NCBI GenBank assembly: GCA_015655585.1
Contig: JAATEV010000119.1
Span: 1 to 47,238 of the forward strand
Direction: 5' to 3'
Length of the DNA: 47,238 bases
DNA from: Terriglobales bacterium
Lineage (GTDB): Bacteria; Acidobacteriota; Terriglobia; Terriglobales; Acidobacteriaceae
The position numbers and the translations under genes are program-made. The notes beneath the pieces are model-generated. The model was not told where the DNA came from, ran no database searches, and saw nothing but the letters and a program-made list of their open reading frames with translations. Each line of letters begins with the position of its first letter. Within the stretch, counting starts at the first letter, position 1. Below, piece after piece: positions 40,056-47,238 of the stretch.

Positions 40056-41297
40056 ATGCTTGCACTTCGGAATAGGGTCAGGATGTCTGTTCTTCGTTCC
40101 CGAAGCTGGGCGCGGTCTTTGGCGACTGTGGCGCTCTCCGCGTGTCTTCTGCTTGCGGCGAGCGGGTGTTCCCGGCTGCGGCCTGCTCTGGTGAAGCAGT
40201 ATGTATATGTAACCGCGAAGCAGACATATCTGCGCGACCGTGTCGCGGCTGTTTCGAACCGCACCGCGACCGTGCAGAATGGCGATAAGCTCCAGGTGCT
40301 GGAGCGTGGCCGCCGGTTCGTCCGCGTGCAGACGGAGAAGGGCGAGCAGGGATGGATCGACGAGAAGGTCGTCGCCTCGCAGGATATCTTCGACCGGTTC
40401 GAGGCGCTGAAGAAGCAGCATGAGAACGACTTGACGATCGCCGCTGGCGTAGTGCGCGACGATGTGTATCTGCATGTGTCGCCGGGTCGCGAGACAGACA
40501 AGTTTTTTCGCCTCCAAGAGAATGAGAAACTCAAGCTGCTACAGCGAGCCACCCTGCCCAAGCCGCTTCCTCCGGGAACGCGTCCCGCTCCAGTTGCCGC
40601 GGCCCCTGTTGATAAAAGTGCCTCTGGCGATGGAAAGACAGATGCTCCCGCTGCGCCGCCGCCTCCCGCGATGGAGGACTGGTGGCTGGTGCGCGACTCC
40701 AAAGGCGATACGGGATGGCTCTACAGCCGCATGATGGACGTGGATGCGCCGGACGCACTGACCCGCTACTCCGAGGGCCAGAGGATTGTGGGGGCCTACG
40801 TGCTGGCCACGGTGAACGATCCCGACGCCCCGCAGGACGATAAGAACATTCCGGAGTATGTAACTGTAACGAGTCCTTATAAGGCCGGGCTCACTTACGA
40901 CTTCGACCAGGTACGGGTGTTCTTCTGGAACATCAAGAAACATCGTTACGAGACGGCGTATCGCGACCGGAACATTGCGGGATATCTTCCGGTGAAGGTA
41001 GGGAACGCACCGGACCCCTACGGCAAGCAGCCCGCATCGATGGCTCCCGCGCCAACGTACAGCTATCGCGTGCTGACCGACGATTCGGCTCCGGTGGTTC
41101 CCGATCCCGTGACCGGCGAAGTGAAGCCGGGCAAGACCGTGCTGAAGACCTACAGGCTCGAAGGCAACCTCGTCCGCAGGGTTCTGAAGCCCGGTGAGAC
41201 GCCGCCCGGAGAGATGCGTCCCAACCCCGAGCCGGAGAAGAAGAAGGCCGCCGCACTAGCTGCGAGGACGGCTGCCAGGGCGCGAAAGAGACGGTAA
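40056..41297 (+). CDS. SH3b-domain lipoprotein
   Basis: 413 residues. Lipoprotein signal ends SACLLLAASGC. After the lipidated Cys comes a bacterial SH3-like module (YVTAKQTYLRDRVAAVSNRT, then LQVLERGRRFVRVQT and GWIDEKVV). A second module follows (DDVYLHVSPGRETDKFFRLQE, then WWLVRDSKGDTGWLYSRMM), and a C-terminal domain with YEVTVTSPYKAGLTYDFDQVRVF-like sheet sequence and a very basic Lys/Arg/Ala end. SH3b modules bind peptidoglycan or proteins, so it is probably an envelope scaffold. ATG 40056 has GGAAG six bases upstream; ATG 40083 is the alternative. Its end lies three bases from the convergent aminotransferase end. Confidence 0.8.
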   Translation: MLALRNRVRMSVLRSRSWARSLATVALSACLLLAASGCSRLRPALVKQYVYVTAKQTYLRDRVAAVSNRTATVQNGDKLQVLERGRRFVRVQTEKGEQGWIDEKVVASQDIFDRFEALKKQHENDLTIAAGVVRDDVYLHVSPGRETDKFFRLQENEKLKLLQRATLPKPLPPGTRPAPVAAAPVDKSASGDGKTDAPAAPPPPAMEDWWLVRDSKGDTGWLYSRMMDVDAPDALTRYSEGQRIVGAYVLATVNDPDAPQDDKNIPEYVTVTSPYKAGLTYDFDQVRVFFWNIKKHRYETAYRDRNIAGYLPVKVGNAPDPYGKQPASMAPAPTYSYRVLTDDSAPVVPDPVTGEVKPGKTVLKTYRLEGNLVRRVLKPGETPPGEMRPNPEPEKKKAAALAARTAARARKRR

Positions 41298-41300
41298 GGA

Positions 41301-42458
41301 TCAGGCGTAGAACGCCCGGACCGCATCCACCACGATCTGCTGCTCGTCTTCGCGAAGCTCCGGGAAGATGGGCAGTGCGAGCACCTCGTTCGCCGCGGCT
41401 TCGCTTATCGGGAAATCTCCTTGCTTATAGCCGAGGTTTGCGAGGCTGCTCTGCATGTGTAGCGGCAGCGGGTAGTAGATCTCGCTGCCGATCTGCCGTG
41501 CGGTCAGGTGCTGGCGCAGTTCGTCGCGGCGTGGTGCGCGGATGACGTACTGGTGGAAGACGTGTTCGGCGCGGGGATCGGTGATCGGCAGCACGATGCC
41601 TCCCCCAGTCGTTGCGGCGGCGAGTCCGGCGGCGTGGAAGAGCTCGTTGTAGCGGGCGGCGAGGCGGCGGCGCTGGAGATTCCACTCCGGCAGATACCGC
41701 AGCTTCACTTCGAGCACCGCGGCCTGCAGGGTATCCAGCCGCGAATTCCAGCCGACCTCTTCGTGGAAGTAGCGTTGCCGCATCCCGTGGGCGCGCAGCA
41801 CGCGGGCGTGGTCGTCGATGGCCTCCGAGACAGTCGTCACCAGACCGGCATCGCCCATAGCACTTAAATTTTTCGTCGGATAAAAACTGAACGCGGCGGC
41901 GTCGCCGAGACTGCCCGCTGGCGTTCCCCTCCACTTCGCCCCGAAGGCCTGCGCGGCGTCTTCGATCAGCAGCAGATTGTGGCGCTGCTTCAGTGCGGCG
42001 AAGGCGTCCCAGTCCGCGCACTGCCCGTAGAGATGCACCGGCAGCACCGCCTTCACCTTTGCGCCCTCCAGCGAATGCAGGATTTTTTCGACGGCCTCGG
42101 GCGACAGGTTGAAAGTCGCCGGATCGATGTCCGCCAGCAGGGGACGCGCTCCGCAGCGCAGAATCGCGCTGACGGTGGCGAAGAAGCTGAAGGGGGTCGT
42201 AATCACGGCGTCGCCGGGGCCGATGTTCGCCGCTGCCATGGCCAGCCACAGGGCATCGGTACCGCTGGCGCAGCCTATTCCGTGGGGTGCGCCGCAGAAC
42301 GACGCGGCGGCCTGCTCGAAGCTCGCGACCTGTGGGCCCAGGACGAACCGCTGCGAGGCGCAAACGGCTTCCATTGCATCGAGCAACTCCTGTCGATGGG
42401 CAGAAAACTGCCGGGAGAAATCAAGCATCGGAACAGGTTGCGGGTTGTTTTCAGGCAC
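41301..42458 (-). CDS. DegT/DnrJ/EryC1/StrS-family aminotransferase
   Basis: PLP-dependent aminotransferase acting on nucleotide-linked keto sugars. 385 residues. N-terminal MLDFSRQFSAHRQEL; PLP phosphate contacts in GCASGTDALWLAM; ring-stacking region TPFSFFATVSAI; LLIEDAAQAFGA with the Asp-Ala-Ala motif; and the Schiff-base lysine in FSFYPTKNLSAMGDAG. HVFHQYVIRAPRRDEL and HMQSSLANLGYKQGDFPISE are further conserved blocks. The start ATG 42458 matches the family N-terminus. No other nucleotide-sugar genes are in view, so the sugar product is unknown; the glycosyltransferases at 8.9-14 kb are possible users. Confidence 0.92.
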   Translation of the reverse strand: MPENNPQPVPMLDFSRQFSAHRQELLDAMEAVCASQRFVLGPQVASFEQAAASFCGAPHGIGCASGTDALWLAMAAANIGPGDAVITTPFSFFATVSAILRCGARPLLADIDPATFNLSPEAVEKILHSLEGAKVKAVLPVHLYGQCADWDAFAALKQRHNLLLIEDAAQAFGAKWRGTPAGSLGDAAAFSFYPTKNLSAMGDAGLVTTVSEAIDDHARVLRAHGMRQRYFHEEVGWNSRLDTLQAAVLEVKLRYLPEWNLQRRRLAARYNELFHAAGLAAATTGGGIVLPITDPRAEHVFHQYVIRAPRRDELRQHLTARQIGSEIYYPLPLHMQSSLANLGYKQGDFPISEAAANEVLALPIFPELREDEQQIVVDAVRAFYA

Positions 42459-42574
42459 ATCTGCAATGGTATATCGCCGGATGCAAGTCTGCGACTTTGT
42501 GGGCCTGTATCCGTCTAATCAGGAATGATGGCGTTTCCCAAGGCAGCAGGAAGACAGCAAAGTGATTGCACGAG

Positions 42575-42603
42575 TTGATCTTTGTGCGGAATGGTCGTAT
42601 CGT
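42575..42603 (+). promoter_or_regulatory. Candidate hfq promoter
   Basis: TTGATC (42575-42580) and TATCGT (42598-42603) are separated by 17 bases, each matching the sigma-70 consensus at 4 of 6. The leader would be about 105 bases and contains a CCGC-GGT-GCGG hairpin and an A/T-rich tract near 42660. The rest of the 254-base gap holds no gene. Confidence 0.3.
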
Positions 42604-42712
42604 TTCAGTCTTGAATCCAGGACTCCGCGGTGCGGAAGCGTCATGCAGCACGGTGAACTTTTTTGTTGGGATCAATTTAAGCTTTTAAGCGGAAAGTAAG
42701 GAGATCGGCACC

Positions 42713-43009
42713 ATGGAACCAAAGCCGGCACAGAACATTCAGGACACTTTTCTCAATACAGTGCGAAAAGATAAGAGTGCGATTACGATTTACCTGGTCA
42801 GCGGGGTGAAGCTGACAGGAAAGATCCGGTCGTTCGATAAGTATTCGGTTCTCCTGGAGAACAACAGCCAGGAACAACTGATCTTCAAACATGCGATCTC
42901 GACCGTGGTCAGTGGCCGCGCAGGTGCGCATCCGGAACCGCGGGCTGTCGAGAACAAGGCAGTGGCCTCATCTATTCCTGCCAGCTCTCACGCGCAGGAA
43001 GCGAGCTGA
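42713..43009 (+). CDS. hfq: RNA chaperone Hfq
   Basis: Hexameric Sm-like protein that pairs small RNAs with mRNAs. 98 residues. The Sm1 part is [20 protein letters not shown] then [21 protein letters not shown], and the Sm2 part ends in [10 protein letters not shown], the Hfq-specific (Y/F)KHAIS motif. The C-terminal 35 residues are an unstructured tail. The ATG at 42713 has AAGGAGATC upstream, a strong site. hflX follows after 20 bases, the classical hfq-hflX order. Confidence 0.97.
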   Translation: MEPKPAQNIQDTFLNTVRKDKSAITIYLVSGVKLTGKIRSFDKYSVLLENNSQEQLIFKHAISTVVSGRAGAHPEPRAVENKAVASSIPASSHAQEAS

Positions 43010-43029
43010 CCACAAGGGTCACGGATCAT

Positions 43030-44517
43030 TTGAGCAGCAGGCAACAGGGCACTCCACAGAACGAACAGGGCAACGGAAAGAAGCTCGTTCCCGGGAAACC
43101 AGCCCGACGCGGCCTCGTCGCGGCGGCGCAAGCGGCTGCACGCGGCGGGCACTCCACCATGTCGCACGCCGAACGCGCCGTGCTGGTCGCGGTGGAGTTC
43201 ACCGGCCAGCGGCGGAAGCTCACCGAGGCCGCTCGCCTTGCCAGGGGAGCGGCTGCGGTGACGGCTGGCCGCAGCGGGCATGACGACGAGCTTCTTCCTG
43301 ACCGCGACCGGTCCACGGCGGACCTCGACTTCGATGCCTCGCTCGAAGAGTTCGAAGAGCTGACCCGCAGCGCGGGCGCGGAGATTGCCGCCACGCTGGT
43401 CCAGCGGCGGCCTCGTCCCGATCCCGCAACGCTGGTGGGGCAGGGCAAGCTGGAGGAGATCGAAGGCGTCGTCGCCTCCACCGGCGCGGACCTCGTGCTC
43501 TTCGACCACGATCTCACCCCGTCACAGCTCAGAAACCTCGAATCCGCGCTGCCGTGCCGCGTCATCGACCGCACGCAACTCATCCTCGACATCTTCGCCC
43601 GGCACGCACGTACCCGCGAGGGCCAGCTCCAGGTGGAGCTCGCACAGCTTGAATATCAACTGCCGCGTCTCGCAGGCCGGGGCAAGGCGATGTCGCAGCT
43701 CGGCGGCGGCATCGGCACTCGTGGCCCCGGCGAGACGCAGCTTGAGACCGACCGCCGCAAGATCAACCTCCGCATCGACCACATCAAGGAGCAGGTGGAG
43801 GCCGTTCGGCGTATCCGCCGCCAGCAGCGGCAACGTCGCGAGGCTGTGCCGGTGCCGGTCGTCGCGCTGGTCGGCTACACCAACGCGGGCAAGAGCACGC
43901 TCTTCAACGCGCTGACCGAGGCCGGGGTGCTCGAGTCCTCGCGGATGTTCGCCACGCTCGACCCCAAGCTGCGTCAGCTTCAGCTTCCTTCGCGTCGCAA
44001 GGTCCTGCTCTCGGACACGGTCGGCTTCATCCGCAACCTGCCACATACGCTCGTCACCAGCTTCCGCGCCACGCTCGAAGAGGTCGAGCGCGCCGAGCTG
44101 CTCCTGCACGTCCAAGATTCTTCCAGCCCCATGGCCGACGAGCAGAAGGCGCAGGTGGAGCAGGTTCTGGCCGAGTTGGAGGTGACCGGCAAGCCCATCA
44201 TCGAAGTGCTCAACAAGATCGACCTGCTGCCGGACGACGCGCCGCCGCCGGGAGGCCCAGACAGCATCGCCGTCTCGGGGCTGAAAAAACTCGGGCTCGA
44301 CCGCCTGCTGCGGGCGATCGACGACGCGCTCATTGTCGATCCCTTGATCGAGCGCCGGTTCCGTCTGCCACAGTCGGAAGGAGCAGCCATCGCGGCTCTC
44401 GAAGCGGGCGCCATCGTCGAGGAGAAGAGCTTCGAAGGGAACCTCGCCTACCTGAAGGCGAAGGGGCCGTCTTCGCTTCTGGGGCGTTACAGAAAGTTCT
44501 GGCAGCAGGAGCGGTAA
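43030..44517 (+). CDS. hflX: Ribosome-associated GTPase HflX
   Basis: GTPase that splits stalled 70S ribosomes. 495 residues. The N-terminal HflX domain contains [19 protein letters not shown], and the linker has the family's [20 protein letters not shown] and [18 protein letters not shown]. The G domain has G1 [10 protein letters not shown]3 [18 protein letters not shown]4 NKID and G5-like SGLKKLG. The first 80 residues are a basic, low-similarity extension. TTG 43030 was chosen as the first start after hfq, with AAGGG about ten bases upstream. Later starts within the extension (for example ATG 43159) cannot be excluded. It forms a transcription unit with hfq. Confidence 0.94.
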   Translation: MSSRQQGTPQNEQGNGKKLVPGKPARRGLVAAAQAAARGGHSTMSHAERAVLVAVEFTGQRRKLTEAARLARGAAAVTAGRSGHDDELLPDRDRSTADLDFDASLEEFEELTRSAGAEIAATLVQRRPRPDPATLVGQGKLEEIEGVVASTGADLVLFDHDLTPSQLRNLESALPCRVIDRTQLILDIFARHARTREGQLQVELAQLEYQLPRLAGRGKAMSQLGGGIGTRGPGETQLETDRRKINLRIDHIKEQVEAVRRIRRQQRQRREAVPVPVVALVGYTNAGKSTLFNALTEAGVLESSRMFATLDPKLRQLQLPSRRKVLLSDTVGFIRNLPHTLVTSFRATLEEVERAELLLHVQDSSSPMADEQKAQVEQVLAELEVTGKPIIEVLNKIDLLPDDAPPPGGPDSIAVSGLKKLGLDRLLRAIDDALIVDPLIERRFRLPQSEGAAIAALEAGAIVEEKSFEGNLAYLKAKGPSSLLGRYRKFWQQER

Positions 44518-44550
44518 CAGGCGTGTGCAGGAGAATGCGTATTTAACTAG

Positions 44551-44622
44551 CATAGGTCGCCTGCGGGGGAGCGGAGGTAGTGTCCCCGAGCACGCGACCT
44601 ATGTGACCCAGAGTTTCGGGTC
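44551..44622. ncRNA. Unassigned structured region (two stems) before the ATP synthase operon
   Basis: CATAGGTCGC (44551-44560) is exactly complementary to GCGACCTATG (44594-44603), a 10-bp stem. Its interior pairs GGGG/CCCC (around 44566 and 44584). Directly after it GACCC (44605-44609) pairs with GGGTC (44618-44622). No T-run follows, so it is not a plain terminator. It lies in a 356-base gap between hflX and atpF and upstream of the promoter at 44732, so it could be an hflX 3' structure, an independent RNA or a protein site. No known RNA family recognised. Confidence 0.35.
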
Positions 44623-44731
44623 CGGGTGGTGACTAAAGTTTACTCCAATGGGTGGTAGAATCCAAGGCCTTCCTGCTGAAAATGAATATGCGGTTATCGA
44701 TACGCAGGTTCGTTTATCGGATTGTCATGGT

Positions 44732-44761
44732 TTGACACTCTTCTCAAGCCTTTGCTACAAC
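44732..44761 (+). promoter_or_regulatory. Candidate ATP synthase operon promoter
   Basis: TTGACA (44732-44737), a perfect -35, and TACAAC (44756-44761, 4 of 6) are 18 bases apart. Transcription would begin near 44768, leaving a leader of about 105 bases before atpF. The leader ends GGCTTTTGGCCGGCCCC-ATTC just before the ATG, and has no strong Shine-Dalgarno. Confidence 0.45.
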
Positions 44762-44873
44762 TAGGTGTACCTCGCATTAGCACGCATCGTCAGGTTGAAC
44801 GCCTTTTTGTGCCGCAAGACGACGTGTGAAACCTTGATACAGGACTTCCAACGGCTTTTGGCCGGCCCCATTC

Positions 44874-45341
44874 ATGGATCAGATACTTCAAAGCATCGGT
44901 GAACTTGTGCTCGGCTCTGTGCCGACTATGGTTCTATTCATCCTGCTCGTGATTGCCTACGGCATCCTCGTTCGCCGTCCTCTGGACCGCGTTCTGGCCG
45001 AGCGCCGCGCGCGTACCTCCGGAGCGGTCGAGCAGGCCAAGGGCGCAATTGCCGCGGCTGAGGCGGAGACCTCGGCCTACGAAGACAAGCTTCGCGCCGC
45101 CAAGGCCGAAATCTTCCAGGCCCGCGAGTCCCGGCTGAAGCAGTGGAACGCAGAGCGCGAGGCTAAACTGGCGGAAGTTCGTCAGGCCACGCAGGAGCGC
45201 GTCCGCATCGCCCGCCAGGAGATCGAGCAGAGTGCTCAGGAGGCTCGCCTCCACATCTCCACAGTCAGCGAAGAACTGAGCGCACGCGTCCTCGACGCCG
45301 TACTGCCCGCCGGTGTCCGGCAGGCGGAGGTGGCCCGGTGA
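44874..45341 (+). CDS. atpF: ATP synthase subunit b (first copy)
   Basis: Peripheral stalk subunit of F1Fo ATP synthase. 155 residues: N-terminal helix VPTMVLFILLVIAYGILVRRPL then VLAERRARTSGAVEQAKGAI, followed by a long Ala/Glu/Arg-rich coiled coil and a C-terminal part ending ARVLDAVLPAGVRQAEVAR. It lacks a signal peptide, unlike the second b subunit. Its TGA stop overlaps the next start (GTGA). Subunits a and c are not upstream; the preceding gene is hflX, so they must be encoded elsewhere. Confidence 0.9.
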   Translation: MDQILQSIGELVLGSVPTMVLFILLVIAYGILVRRPLDRVLAERRARTSGAVEQAKGAIAAAEAETSAYEDKLRAAKAEIFQARESRLKQWNAEREAKLAEVRQATQERVRIARQEIEQSAQEARLHISTVSEELSARVLDAVLPAGVRQAEVAR

Positions 45342-46069
45342 ACCTCTCCGTGAACATGAAGAAGAGATTCCTTCCCGCGCTGCTGTTTGCCGCCATTCTC
45401 TTTGCCCCGGCCTTCCGGGTTCAGGCGCAGGAGCAGGCTGTTACTCCGAGCAATGTAGCTGTAGAGAGCACGCCCGAGGCCCAGTCGCCCGAGGCGAACA
45501 AGAAGATCGAAGACGAGGATGAGCAGTATCTGCACTCTCCCTCGGTTCGCGCCCTTGGTGCCAAGCTGGGGATGAATCCCGAGCAGGCTGCGACTGCCTT
45601 TACGGTAGCGAACTTCCTCGTCCTCGCGGTTCTGGTCGGCTGGTTCCTCATCAAGACCCTTCCGGCGACCTTCCGCAAGCGCAGCAGCGCCATCCAGAAG
45701 CACCTGGTGGATGCACGCGCCGCCAGCGAAGAGGCGAAGACCCGTCTCAGCGGCGTCGAAGAGCGTCTGGCCAAGCTTGACGGACAGATCGCCGCCATGC
45801 GGACTCAGTCTGAGAAGGATGCGGTGTCCGAGCAGCAGCGCATCGCTGCCAGCGTTGAGGACGAGAAGCAGAAGATCCTCGCTGCGGCGGAGCAGGAGAT
45901 TGCGGCTGCGACCACGCACGCACAGCGCCAGATTCAGCAGTATGCCGCGGAGCTCGCTATCGAACAGGCCGCGCGCAAGCTCGTCGTCTCCGCCGAGACC
46001 GACCGTCTGCTGGTACAGAATTTTGCCCGCCAGTTGACCGGCGAGGGCTCCAAGGGAGGGCAGAACTAA
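45338..46069 (+). CDS. atpF: ATP synthase subunit b (second copy, with signal-peptide-like N-terminus)
   Basis: 243 residues. A basic start MKKR and hydrophobic FLPALLFAAILFAPAFRVQAQ resemble a cleavable signal peptide. About 70 residues of acidic, Pro/Ser-rich linker follow (ESTPEAQSPEANKKIEDE). The usual b-subunit membrane helix comes next (ATAFTVANFLVLAVLVGWFLI) and the long coiled coil from AIQKHLVDARAASEEAKTRL to the end. GTG 45338 has GGAGGTGG upstream and overlaps the preceding stop; ATG 45356 is the alternative. The extra N-terminal segment roughly doubles the extracytoplasmic part; its purpose is unknown. Its stop shares a base with the atpH start. Confidence 0.88.
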   Translation: MNLSVNMKKRFLPALLFAAILFAPAFRVQAQEQAVTPSNVAVESTPEAQSPEANKKIEDEDEQYLHSPSVRALGAKLGMNPEQAATAFTVANFLVLAVLVGWFLIKTLPATFRKRSSAIQKHLVDARAASEEAKTRLSGVEERLAKLDGQIAAMRTQSEKDAVSEQQRIAASVEDEKQKILAAAEQEIAAATTHAQRQIQQYAAELAIEQAARKLVVSAETDRLLVQNFARQLTGEGSKGGQN

Positions 46070-46608
46070 TGTCGGTTGCCTCCCTTCGTTACGCCCACGC
46101 CTTTGCCGATGTTGCCTCTACGGCGCACCTCGACGCTGCCGCCGCACAGCAGCAGTTGCAGGACTTCGGCGACACGCTCGCGGGCAGCCAGCAGCTTCAT
46201 GAGGTTCTGGTGAACCCCTCCATCGCGAACGAGCAGAAGCTCCGCGTGATCGACGCCATCGCCAGCCGCATTGGCATGTTCCCGCAGGTGCGTAACTTCG
46301 TCGCGGTCATCATGCAGCATCAGCGCCTGCACGAGTTCTCCGAGATCCTTTCGGAGTACCGCACGGTCGCCAATGAGCAGTCCAATATGGCCGAGGCCGA
46401 GATCACCAGCGCGCATCCGCTCACGGCGGACTCCCGCGCCGAGCTGGAGGCGCAGGTCTCCCGTCTCGCCGGAGGCCGCATCCGCGCAACATATAAGCAA
46501 GATGCTTCGTTGCTGGGCGGCGCAGTCGTTCGCATCGGATCGACCGTCTACGACGGCTCCATCCGGGCCCAGTTGCAGCAGTTGAAGCAGAAGATGGTCA
46601 ACGCGTAA
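46069..46608 (+). CDS. atpH: ATP synthase subunit delta
   Basis: Joins the b stalk to the F1 head. 179 residues. SVASLRYAHAFADVA is the delta/OSCP N-terminal signature. NPSIANEQKLRVIDAIASRIG, FPQVRNFVAVIMQHQRLHEF and the C-terminal AEITSAHPLTADSRAELEAQ then DASLLGGAVVRIGSTVYDGSIR complete the family. The start overlaps the preceding stop (TAATG). It precedes atpA in the usual order. Confidence 0.96.
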   Translation: MSVASLRYAHAFADVASTAHLDAAAAQQQLQDFGDTLAGSQQLHEVLVNPSIANEQKLRVIDAIASRIGMFPQVRNFVAVIMQHQRLHEFSEILSEYRTVANEQSNMAEAEITSAHPLTADSRAELEAQVSRLAGGRIRATYKQDASLLGGAVVRIGSTVYDGSIRAQLQQLKQKMVNA

Positions 46609-46664
46609 GCTTTTCGCCGGAGACGGCACCAGAGTTATACAGATTTTTGATACGAATCGAGTAG

Positions 46665-47238
<574 letters not shown>

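Noticed and set aside
44742..44748. TCTCAAG inside the atp promoter as a HAIR half-site
   Set aside because: The opposite half at seven-base spacing does not match; only one half-site is present.
38700..45000. A dif recombination site, expected if the skew switch marks the terminus
   Set aside because: I read the region for a 28-base site with the usual XerC/XerD-like arms and found none; an exact search is needed.

Overview
The window looks like a piece of chromosome from a GC-rich acidobacterium of the Terriglobales type (Granulicella/Terriglobus/Edaphobacter-like). Four points suggest this: two adjacent genes of the acidobacterial TIGR03435 family, a tandem two-domain NAD+-I (nadA-motif) RNA ahead of nadA, an actinobacterial-style HspR/HAIR control system on dnaK, and a DUF3761-type exported protein. 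No rRNA, tRNA, CRISPR array or phage is visible. Most of the window is core metabolism and housekeeping, with accessory material squeezed between the genes.

Layout. 1-8.8 kb: the end of a DHA2-type multidrug exporter, then a chaperone locus (dnaK, a Fpg/Nei glycosylase, an orphan HigA-like antidote, dnaJ, hspR). Into it are inserted a frameshifted antitoxin gene, a LolA-like exported protein and a BrnT-type toxin gene with one in-frame amber codon next to an intact antitoxin. 8.9-14.2 kb: a HpnI-like glycosyltransferase facing two tandem ArnT/PMT-type membrane glycosyltransferases, the second apparently starting at CTG. 14.2-23.1 kb: ppx/gppA, sixA, a methyltransferase, aroC, def, two TIGR03435 genes, fmt and rsmB. 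23.1-29.9 kb: a membrane PASTA protein, a CDF metal exporter with three C-terminal modules, menG-aroB, and divergent nadB. 29.9-38.7 kb: a PepSY-type protein, TerC, DUF3761, tatB-tatC with an M28 peptidase, riboswitch-nadA-DUF2203, a Fur-family regulator and a second M28 peptidase. 38.7-47.2 kb: a lactonase-like lipoprotein, an SH3 lipoprotein, a DegT aminotransferase, hfq-hflX, and the ATP synthase genes for two b subunits, delta and the start of alpha.

How the genes fit together. HspR probably represses dnaK through the HAIR operator just upstream. aroC, aroB and menG link the shikimate pathway to menaquinone. nadB and nadA are the first two steps of de novo NAD synthesis, and nadA is probably shut off by NAD+ through its leader RNA. 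def and fmt act on opposite ends of N-formylmethionine use. The Tat genes are translationally coupled to a peptidase.

The least explained material is the repetitive DNA. There are two copies of a ~200-bp hairpin element with 13-bp terminal inverted repeats, each directly after a minus-strand stop codon. There are two copies of a different inverted-repeat cassette, one of which supplies the menG stop codon. Two smaller multi-hairpin repeats are read in frame inside genes. A structured region precedes the ATP synthase operon. Strand composition changes from strongly G-rich to C-rich near 39-42 kb regardless of coding strand, as expected near a replication terminus or an inversion boundary.
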